NCBI GenBank assembly: GCA_003573635.1
Contig: QUTJ01031437.1
Span: forward strand, 1-11,740
Length of the DNA stretch: 11,740 nucleotides
Origin: Goniomonas avonlea
Taxonomy: Eukaryota > Cryptophyceae > Goniomonadida > Goniomonadaceae
Reading direction: 5' to 3'
Part shown: piece after piece, positions 6,901-11,740 of the stretch
Numbering within the stretch: position 1 is the stretch's first letter
How the letters are laid out: the number at the start of each line of letters is the position of its first letter
Notes under the pieces: model-generated
Databases searched by the model: none
What the model saw: the letters and a program-made list of their open reading frames with translations, nothing else
Told to the model about the DNA's origin: nothing
Made by a program: the position numbers and the translations under genes

Positions 6901-9525
6901 GCAGATGCTGCAGCGAGAATCCTGCCGAAGGCCAAACGATTTCTGGTACTCAGCTAAGCGAGCGAGTTCGACGTCAGCTTGAGAGTCAGCGTCGTTGTTG
7001 GAGACGGAGAAATCGACCAACTCGTTGGCTGAGTTGACAATGCGGACGCTGCGCTTGCTCACGACGCTTCCACATGAAGAGGCTGCTGACGCGTTGGAAC
7101 TGAAGCGCTTGTTCTCGCTTGCCAAGAAATCGTCGAAGGCCTTGGTGTTGTCTTGCCCAGCCGTGGGAGTTCTCGCGTGCAAGATAGCGTGCACAGCTGG
7201 CGTGATGGTGGGGGGCGACTCAGCAAGGAGGTCTGGCAACCGTGCGACGGTTCTTTCGCTCTGCTTAAGGAGATCTTTCGCTCGCGCGAACTGCGGGCGA
7301 GCGGAGGGAGGGTCGACCTGAGGTGTCCTGCGGTTGCCCGCTGGGATGACCGGAGTGAAGTCAGGAGCTTCAGGGTCGTAAACGGCGCAAGCTCTGGACT
7401 TGGTCGTCTGGCGGTCCTCATGGTTGGAGTTACCGTTTGCTGCATGGGCAGGTTGCAGGTTCTCCGGCGCAGGGCGCAGGGAGAGGTGCGAGCTCTCCGG
7501 CGCTGGGCGCAGGGAAAGGTGCTGGGTGTTGCGAATCAAGGGCTGCGGTGGGCTATCGGCCAGCGACGGCGCGACGCAGTTCCAATTGGGCAACAGGGAG
7601 TTGACGTCGATGACGCACTGCAGCAGAGGGTCGAGGTCGCGGGGCACGCTGGTGGTGCAATCGGTGGAGCAGGATGGTAACACAGAGCGGTACATGGTGC
7701 TCGGGAGGGAGCGATCGATCCCGTCACGGAACGAGAAGGATGGTGAAAGCGGGTGAAGCGTCGCGATCCTCATGCCGTTGAGAACTGTCAGGGCGAACAT
7801 GACTGGCCTCAGTGTGCGGGGGTCGGTGAAATGGAACTCAGTGGGGAAGAACTTCGAGAGGATGAGGTGACCAGGGATCACTTGTAAATCACTCTCGGTG
7901 GCATGGCGTAGAAGAAACGCTGCGTACGCACGTTCGTTCTTGGAAGCAAAGCCAAAAGTGCTGCACTCGGGGGAGATGTTCTTCTGCGTGTTGTCCAAGA
8001 AGTTAACTGCCAGGGCAGCTAACGGAAGGGGCAGTGCCCGACGAACCAAATGTCTCCAGTCGCAGATTGAGAGTAGCGAAGAGTCGACACAAAGTGCCAA
8101 CCTTCGAATGGCGAAGGCCATTGGGCGGTCGAAGAACATTGCTTGCACCAACGGGACCAGGACGTTGACGTTAGAGAACAGCAGCGCCTGAATTGTGCGA
8201 ATGAACTCCGCTTGGAACCCAATGATGAGACCATCAGTGGGATTTACAGCCAGGAGTGAGTTGACTGCGAAGGGTAGGTCGACGTTGGCGTAAAGTATGA
8301 AGGATCTCAGCATGGGATCATTGCAACCCCTGTGCAGAAGTTCGACGATCTCGGCTAAGCGAGCCAAACTCCCGGTGGGCTTCAGGCGACCGATGATCTT
8401 CGCGGTGGTCAGTCGGGCTTCCGTCCTGTCCATGTCGCTGGCGGCCGCCCTGTCGAGCTGCCCAGTGGTGAGGGGAGTGGAGGGAAGGCGAATCCTGGAT
8501 GGCAGAGAGGGTAACTGGGTGAGGTTGTTGCAGTCCAGGTTAACGAAGGAGCAGTACGATGCTTCAAACTTGAAAGGGGCTCGCGCGACGCCGATGGGAT
8601 CCTTGGGTGCTCGGAGTGTGATCCTCCTGAGAAGATCCTCAGGGGCGTCGGGAACTCGCGGGAACACTTCGGTGATTGGCAGCTGAAATGCGCTGGGGTC
8701 TGCGCAAGGTCCGGGGAAGGGTCTGCCGCCGCGAGGGATGGGTGAGGGGGCGGCCTCCAAGGCTTGGTGGAAGAAGATCTCGACGTCCTTAACAAACATG
8801 AAGGAGGGAATCTTCCTCCTTCTGTCCATATCGACAACGAGATCCTTGATCGTCGACACCTTGCCCGCGAGATCAGAGATATCAAAGTCGGGGGCGATCT
8901 TTCCAAACTCCTGATGCCAGGTGGCGGAGGGTTGGATCTCCCACGTCCTGAGAATGTCAGCTGGCTCGAGCGGGAGACCTACAACGGTGTTGCGCTCGAT
9001 TTCAGCTTGGAGGAAATCCTCAGAAAGGTCTCGGCGAAGTGGGCGCGAGGGGCTCGCTCCTGCGCTAGGTCCCGCTGGGAGGAACTTGGACGGTGGTGGT
9101 GGTGGAGGTGGTGGGTTGAACTCATCGCGAGCAGCGGCGTCAATGAGGAAAGAGGGGCTTGGGGGAGGGGAGGACAAATTCCCTGATAAGAAGGGATTGT
9201 AACCTAGAGGCTCGTTGGTGCGCGATGAAGCAGTAGAGGTGGTGGTGGAAGCGGCTGCAGGTGGGCCGGAGGGCTTGGTGGCTGCGAAGCTTGAAGGACG
9301 AAGCTGGCCGGGGTTTCCGAGGCTGGGGTTGGCAAGAGGCAGATGGCTTAGCAGGGCGATGGACGACGAGGCGGCGGCGGCAGAAGACTCGGCTGGCTTA
9401 AGCAAATCGGAGGCAGGAACAAACTCGACGGCGTTGTTGAAGCGCTCCGTGCGGGCTCGAGGAAAGCGGGTCTCTCCGAAGATGGTCTTGGCTCGCTTGG
9501 GACGGGTAGAATGCTGGTATACCAT
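3913..9525 (-). CDS. ORF2: large nuclear-type protein with two B-box zinc fingers
   Basis: This is an intact 1870-aa protein. The ATG at 9525 has G at -3 and G at +4, and an in-frame stop lies about 100 nt upstream. I know no full-length relative. Residues 1-165 are disordered (Ala/Ser/Pro) and basic near the start, with an octaproline near 138-145. Residues about 168-593 are hydrophobic, look folded and have an unknown family. Residues 872-964 hold two B-box fingers of the same spacing: Cys872/875/885/888/896/899 with His904/912, and Cys925/928/937/940/948/951 with His956/964. Next come IKEEPSSP (984-991), a SUMO-acceptor-like motif, and VIEV before an acidic Ser stretch (999-1002), a SUMO-interacting-like motif. 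A long Ser/Lys region follows with nuclear-localisation clusters (1032-1038, 1092-1099, 1184-1208). Residues about 1248-1623 form a second folded domain rich in Trp and Cys, followed by a basic Ser-rich tail. B-boxes mediate self-association and partner binding in TRIM proteins; no RING is present. The protein could be a Gag-like or RNP scaffold, or could hide an unrecognised nuclease. The function is inferred. Confidence 0.85.
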   Translation of the reverse strand: MVYQHSTRPKRAKTIFGETRFPRARTERFNNAVEFVPASDLLKPAESSAAAASSSIALLSHLPLANPSLGNPGQLRPSSFAATKPSGPPAAASTTTSTASSRTNEPLGYNPFLSGNLSSPPPSPSFLIDAAARDEFNPPPPPPPPSKFLPAGPSAGASPSRPLRRDLSEDFLQAEIERNTVVGLPLEPADILRTWEIQPSATWHQEFGKIAPDFDISDLAGKVSTIKDLVVDMDRRRKIPSFMFVKDVEIFFHQALEAAPSPIPRGGRPFPGPCADPSAFQLPITEVFPRVPDAPEDLLRRITLRAPKDPIGVARAPFKFEASYCSFVNLDCNNLTQLPSLPSRIRLPSTPLTTGQLDRAAASDMDRTEARLTTAKIIGRLKPTGSLARLAEIVELLHRGCNDPMLRSFILYANVDLPFAVNSLLAVNPTDGLIIGFQAEFIRTIQALLFSNVNVLVPLVQAMFFDRPMAFAIRRLALCVDSSLLSICDWRHLVRRALPLPLAALAVNFLDNTQKNISPECSTFGFASKNERAYAAFLLRHATESDLQVIPGHLILSKFFPTEFHFTDPRTLRPVMFALTVLNGMRIATLHPLSPSFSFRDGIDRSLPSTMYRSVLPSCSTDCTTSVPRDLDPLLQCVIDVNSLLPNWNCVAPSLADSPPQPLIRNTQHLSLRPAPESSHLSLRPAPENLQPAHAANGNSNHEDRQTTKSRACAVYDPEAPDFTPVIPAGNRRTPQVDPPSARPQFARAKDLLKQSERTVARLPDLLAESPPTITPAVHAILHARTPTAGQDNTKAFDDFLASENKRFSSNASAASSCGSVVSKRSVRIVNSANELVDFSVSNNDADSQADVELARLAEYQKSFGLRQDSRCSICDERKEVLFCCRNCATDARTLCDDCSGTVHKNKPLSDHSRFCVPLPARPKCDRCDQNEANLRCRDCEPSHQKHCSDCFALFHSKGPRSFHIVTRMDADPLAPNSPPAVVIKEEPSSPRVTHTREVIEVSDSSPDRAQPAQASTGMASKATTGPSTPEKKNKKRRAASTSPSSSKSSQPPSQPALTQAKLSKKQRSAEAILETNAELNHCMLSEKKTTRKRRYRKRNDCSPASSADSMTASPSSSQPSATKASRRSPGRSKCSPPKEATGLRTPEDSPPASPRNLCSPMHSDERSSASSSANSSPSKESAKKKRRRRTPSGSPKKNGSSARRKKKLNCSAEAAQPSVDPELASPAPSAASASSDRNDPATPPAAEFVWGNRDGERVNPNGSFRAINDTTVHPFLHPGKPLPAPPKQLRRFLNGVVLAAYESQIRRAIAHFSAIGEREPSKCEEFWNESTPAEVRVYVVQYLWPSALMKLDETGVSERGLYAFMNSFTHSQWRWTLGIIAWVCANTGWRLENFSREEREILGSLEPTGVNVWLSILVCRIKELREKVLKFGANSRQAREDQNAIYKLRGSQPSNRKPALRRYTNSCYTRIAEIETAIAGDPVLSRLPFCGCFFADGMRQRCQVMQIVRTEPHYLQARCVNARKFGESWYPGCNAWKILDFVTGVEDIAFAMHDHHAMNAPSKSRAKWWSSQSAETRLKNYKTARKAARSSPYYPFPAVTAQKSFVSCQLYHAKFIDAPHSRPHFTDRPSSDGLFQGAAVFERHHGSESSDSDLSEHSVLATIPEHKRRRSPRKNRTAPKHTRFTSPASSRSQSPSVERVAESTPSSEGDSSTSRSAPKPTLLCNPVDLENHVNPKPRRKRIVSPSLSPQAGSRNLEKGGSTLETLASVAPLNLESLTDRKPSSSSQANGVATGTPPDHWLTRNANPARLLPTPLLVLLRSWNGNEGSRMRAQGLDAWKVQTSGTRLPSRSRLKLRQPPPLPPWITQHF
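6634..6912 (-). other. Tandem B-box zinc-finger region of ORF2
   Basis: Two copies of C-x2-C-x(8-9)-C-x2-C-x7-C-x2-C-x4-H-x7-H are separated by 12 residues. All sixteen zinc ligands are present in both copies. The near-identical spacing suggests a duplication, though the residues between ligands have diverged. The pattern matches B-box type fingers. A degenerate ZZ- or TAZ-like finger is a less likely reading. Confidence 0.85.
7456..7521 (-). repeat. 33-bp tandem repeat (2 copies) in ORF2
   Basis: Two adjacent 33-bp units encode the 11-residue repeat HLSLRPAPE(S/N)(S/L). The DNA units differ at only a few positions, so the duplication is recent. It keeps the frame and lies in a disordered linker before the B-boxes. 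Copy number may vary between element copies. Confidence 0.85.
9091..9114 (-). repeat. Proline-codon repeat (CCN)8 in ORF2
   Basis: Eight consecutive proline codons, seen as GGT/GGA repeats on the plus strand, form a polyproline tract in the disordered N-terminus of ORF2. Polyproline tracts can bind SH3, WW or EVH1 domains and are prone to length change by slippage. Confidence 0.85.
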
Positions 9526-9719
9526 AGCTGTGTCTTGGATCAGCACGGAGGCGACGGCGGGGCAGCAGAGCAGGGCAGCAAAACCGACGACCGTTGCGCG
9601 TGTGTGTGGGTGCAGTGCAACTCAGGAGTGCAGTCAGATGGTCGAAATAGTGTGGAGGAACAGGTTTGTTGGTTGTGAGTGAGCAGGCAAGGGTGCAGGT
9701 GTGTGTAGGTATCTGCGTT

Positions 9720-9736
9720 CTGAAAACTGGTTTCAG
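9720..9736 (-). other. Leader hairpin A (6-bp stem, 5-nt loop)
   Basis: On the plus strand CTGAAA (9720-9725) pairs with TTTCAG (9731-9736) around a 5-nt loop, ACTGG. It is a sister of hairpin B 47 bases away. They have the same stem length, the same loop length and a loop differing at one base. Confidence 0.65.
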
Positions 9737-9759
9737 TCGCAGTTGGTTCGGGTGGGTTC

Positions 9760-9789
9760 AAGCTGTCTAGAAACAGGTTCTAGGAGCTT
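9760..9789 (-). other. Leader hairpin B (two-part stem, 5-nt loop)
   Basis: CTAGAA (9767-9772) pairs with TTCTAG (9778-9783) around the loop ACAGG. An outer AAGCT (9760-9764) pairs with AGCTT (9785-9789) across a small internal loop, giving 11 paired positions. The inner 17 nt align with hairpin A. They differ at paired positions in a way that keeps both base pairs, so the structure, not just the sequence, looks conserved. Confidence 0.7.
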
Positions 9790-9922
9790 TAGGTGTAAAG
9801 GCGGTTGTGAGGTGTGTAACCAAGTTGAGAGGTGGTGCTTTCCGAGTGCTGGTGATGAGTGGGGGTGTCAGTACAACCCGGGGGGTCAGTCGCGAGCGGG
9901 CAAGCTGTTGGGAGGTATGTAG

Positions 9923-9952
9923 TTAAGGTGGGAGTGATGGGGTCATAAACAT
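9923..9952 (-). other. Nine-codon upstream ORF in the ORF2 leader
   Basis: The only ATGs of the leader (9952 and 9946) share one short frame, MFMTPSLPP, ending at TAA 9923-9925. It lies about 400 bases upstream of ORF2, which would leave ample distance for reinitiation. It may be a regulatory uORF or chance. Confidence 0.35.
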
Positions 9953-10128
9953 AGAGAGCGAGAGAAGGAAGCCAGGCGGCGTCAGGCACCGTGGAACCAG
10001 TCCACACAGATCGAAAGGTGACGAGATTCACCAGCCCCGTACTCTCGTTGGGGGCGGAAGAACAACGAGTCCAAAAGGACCGAAATTGAAAGATAGCGGT
10101 AAGTTCTGGTGGTCAGACGCGGGTGGTG

Positions 10129-11676
10129 TCAGTTGGTGGAGGAAAGAAAACGGAGGAGGAATCCTTGAAGTTGCTTGATTCGGCTGTTCCTGATCAGAAA
10201 GGTGAGTGCAAAATTGGAAGAGTAAGTTGAAGGGTCGGGGCAAGGCCGGAAGAAAATGTTGCCTCGTCCTCGCAGAGTGAAGGACGAGTAGTCCTCATTC
10301 TGCAAGACATCGTTAGGGTCGTGGAAGCAGACAACAATCCAGGGCTTAGCGAAGTTGATGACCCTTTGGACAAACGCACCCGCGTCAGGCCAAGGTGGGT
10401 TGATTCCTGCAAAAATCGCGTGAGGAGTGTCGAGGGTTACGCGGGAGGCGAGAAAGTCAATGGTGGAGTGCGAGATGTGGGGTAGACGGTCAGGGAGGGT
10501 GGGATCAGCGAGAGGGGCGACGTCAAAGGACAGAACGGAGATGTGATCCAGCTGGAAAGCGAGGGGGAAGGTCAGATCTCCTGCGGCGAAGTCAATGACA
10601 GAGGTGCGGAAGGTGGGATCGAGGTGAAGTTCATGGTTGGCGATGGCAATGGGTAAACGGGCAATGTCGCGTAGTACTGCGGGGTGGGTGTAAAAGGCGC
10701 CGAGTTCAGGAATCAGAGCGGGGAAGGGGTAGGAAGAGCAGAGAAACGCAGGTTTCCCAGTGGGGTCGATCTTCGTCAGCTTCACCAGGTGCGCTGTGTG
10801 TTTGGCGTAAAAAATGAAGTGGCCTTTGATCGAAATGGGGCGACCGCGGGTGTCGCAGGGTACGTTCCCAAGGAAATGGCCGATACGGTACTCCCTGTGC
10901 AGGAAAGGTGAGCGCGAGAGGCCGCAGGGAGGAAGAGTTCCTCGGCAGAGGGATTCGAATCTGAGATTCAAGGCCGGGAGGGCAGAGTTGATCTCAGCGC
11001 AGATGGTTCTGTAGGTCGAAGATTCAAGCCAGCGTTCCTGTGGTGTTTTGGTGATAGGAGGGGGAGGGACGACCAGAGGCCAACGGTCGCGGGGTTCAGG
11101 GTAGCGGAAGCCTTTCCAGGAAGCAATTTCATTTTTGTAGATTACTCGTAGTTCAGCCACTGAAGGAAAAGTTTTAGCAACAGAAGACAAAATTTCAGGG
11201 ACTCGATCAGCTCGCTCCGGTCCTTGGTCTGGTTGATCCACTCCAGGGTTCGATCTGATTGCGGTAATGTCAGTAGGAGAGGAAACAGGGTCGGGGTTAG
11301 AGACAAGGTCCGAGGTGAGAACAGCTGGTAGAACAGGTTCCGTCGACGAAGGGTTGAGACGCTGCATCCCCTCTTCCTGGTCCTTGTCATTGACTCCAGC
11401 GTCGGGTGCGCGCCTTTTTCTCTTCTTCTGGCTGTGATTGTTAGAGAGAACATCAGAGGAAAGAGATGGAAGTAGAGTAGAAGAAGAATGAGGAGCAAGG
11501 CCGCAGCCTTGTCTCGTCGAGGCGCCCTCCACGGTAGCAGTCGGAGTAGAGGCCCCCGGAGGAGCTTGCTGCGAGCGCCCGTTCCTGGGTGGTCGACGGT
11601 GCTCTTGAGGAGAGTCCGGAGCGGTCATGGTGGTAAAGGATGTATTGGAATGCATGTCAATGCGAGAATAGTTCAT
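10129..11676 (-). CDS. ORF1: methyltransferase-like protein with NPPW motif
   Basis: This is an intact 515-aa ORF from the first ATG at 11676, which has a poor context (T at -3). An in-frame ATG at 11628 lies in CACCATG and is the better start, giving 499 aa. Numbering here is from 11676. Residues 1-160 are Ser/Pro-rich and disordered, with a nuclear-localisation cluster KKRKRR (84-89). From about residue 170 the chain looks folded. The last 160 residues show the order expected of a class I SAM-dependent amino-methyltransferase. VIDFAAGD (360-367) corresponds to the glycine-containing SAM loop, VLSFDVAP (381-388) to the strand ending in an acidic residue, and NPPW (426-429) to the catalytic (D/N)PP(Y/F/W) motif. 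A hydrophobic strand, WIVVCFHDP, follows as in N6-adenine enzymes and in the plant EDM2 domain. Substrate (DNA, RNA or cap) cannot be told. DIRS retroelements also encode a Dam-like domain, so there is precedent, but the fold here is inferred from motifs. It could be inactive. Confidence 0.7.
   Translation of the reverse strand: MNYSRIDMHSNTSFTTMTAPDSPQEHRRPPRNGRSQQAPPGASTPTATVEGASTRQGCGLAPHSSSTLLPSLSSDVLSNNHSQKKRKRRAPDAGVNDKDQEEGMQRLNPSSTEPVLPAVLTSDLVSNPDPVSSPTDITAIRSNPGVDQPDQGPERADRVPEILSSVAKTFPSVAELRVIYKNEIASWKGFRYPEPRDRWPLVVPPPPITKTPQERWLESSTYRTICAEINSALPALNLRFESLCRGTLPPCGLSRSPFLHREYRIGHFLGNVPCDTRGRPISIKGHFIFYAKHTAHLVKLTKIDPTGKPAFLCSSYPFPALIPELGAFYTHPAVLRDIARLPIAIANHELHLDPTFRTSVIDFAAGDLTFPLAFQLDHISVLSFDVAPLADPTLPDRLPHISHSTIDFLASRVTLDTPHAIFAGINPPWPDAGAFVQRVINFAKPWIVVCFHDPNDVLQNEDYSSFTLRGRGNIFFRPCPDPSTYSSNFALTFLIRNSRIKQLQGFLLRFLSSTN
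10390..10401 (-). other. NPPW catalytic-type motif codons of ORF1
   Basis: The codons AAC CCA CCT TGG encode Asn-Pro-Pro-Trp directly after a hydrophobic strand (HAIFAGI). They lie about 60 residues after the presumed SAM loop encoded at 10576-10599. This spacing and the flanking strands are why the motif is taken as real, not chance. Confidence 0.6.
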
Positions 11677-11740
11677 GCAGCGAGTTCTCAAAGCAGTCCG
11701 CTCGTCCGAGCTCCTGGTTGGGCCGTCAGTTTGAAAACTT
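11677..11740 (-). other. Sequence upstream of ORF1 to the window edge
   Basis: These 64 bases upstream of the first ORF1 ATG contain no other ATG on the minus strand. The ORF1 frame is open for at least a few codons upstream. No promoter, repeat or match to the 3' end could be seen, so the 5' end of the element lies outside or cannot be placed. Confidence 0.4.

Larger units (their letters stand above)
9526..10128 (-). promoter_or_regulatory. ORF1-ORF2 spacer: ATG-poor, pyrimidine-rich leader
   Basis: These 603 bases separate the ORF1 stop from the ORF2 start. On the sense strand they contain only two ATGs, both in one 9-codon upstream ORF (9923-9952), and none in the 397 bases nearest ORF2. 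The sense strand is C/T and CA rich. The spacer holds two related hairpins at 9720-9736 and 9767-9783. I read it as the leader of ORF2, either of a separate transcript or of a long spacer scanned by ribosomes. No clear TATA box or splice site pair was found. A promoter is inferred only from position. Confidence 0.5.
1..11740 (-). mobile_element. Large three-ORF retroelement, incomplete or with undefined ends
   Basis: Three long intronless ORFs lie head to tail on the minus strand (methyltransferase-like, B-box protein, reverse transcriptase) and nothing between them looks like host sequence. The ORF3 reverse transcriptase identifies the unit as a retroelement. ORF2 and ORF3 overlap in a designed-looking junction, which ties them into one transcription unit. 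ORF1 is separated by a 0.6 kb leader, so its membership rests on same strand and proximity. The 3' end is probably near the GA/CT microsatellites at 1-119. The 5' end is not defined, because ORF1 begins 64 bases from the window edge. No LTR, terminal inverted repeat, poly(A) tail or target-site duplication was found. The sequence shows the order and the RT; the element boundaries are inferred. Confidence 0.75.

Noticed and set aside
8631-8660. CTGAGGA string on the minus strand as a possible hammerhead half-site
   Set aside because: There is no GAAA at the needed distance and no flanking stems; it encodes part of ORF2.
9789-10031. 80-codon minus-strand frame in the ORF1-ORF2 spacer
   Set aside because: It would need a GTG start. 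The spacer is ATG-poor and the translated sequence has no family resemblance.

Overview
This window is eukaryotic and reads as most of one large retroelement, all on the minus strand. Three long intronless ORFs, each starting at an ATG in a usable Kozak context, fill about 90% of the 11.7 kb. No host-like gene, tRNA, rRNA or CRISPR is visible. The host cannot be named from this sequence. The long Ser/Pro-rich disordered linkers, moderately high GC and absence of poly(A) suit a fungus, protist, alga or invertebrate about equally well.

Layout in transcription order, from high to low coordinates. (1) ORF1 (10129-11676) encodes a protein with a basic disordered N-terminus. Its C-terminal half has the motif series of an amino-group (N6-adenine type) SAM-dependent methyltransferase, including NPPW. 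(2) A 603-nt leader (9526-10128) is almost free of ATG and carries two sister hairpins. (3) ORF2 (3913-9525, 1870 aa) has a conserved-looking N-terminal domain, two tandem B-box zinc fingers, a SUMO-acceptor-like and a SUMO-interacting-like motif, several nuclear-localisation clusters, and a Trp/Cys-rich C-terminal domain I do not recognise. (4) ORF2 runs into ORF3 through an unusual junction that uses all three frames. It contains a 16-codon micro-ORF with a perfect Kozak start, which ends in TGATG on the ORF3 start codon. (5) ORF3 (399-3884, 1161 aa) encodes a reverse transcriptase with GIPMGS and FVDD motifs. It resembles Penelope-type RTs and a large RT family common in aquatic invertebrate genomes. 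(6) The 3' end (1-398) holds two strong hairpins framed by (GA)n/(CT)n microsatellites.

Proposed logic (inference): ORF3 copies the element RNA. ORF2 is a nuclear scaffold or nucleic-acid-binding partner that may engage SUMO-rich compartments. ORF1 may methylate nucleic acid or be an inactive relative. The hairpin and CT-repeat 3' end is a candidate RT recognition and priming region. No GIY-YIG, APE-type, restriction-like, integrase or tyrosine recombinase domain could be recognised, so how the element integrates is open. The combination of a methyltransferase-like ORF, a B-box protein and this RT is the most interesting aspect of the window.
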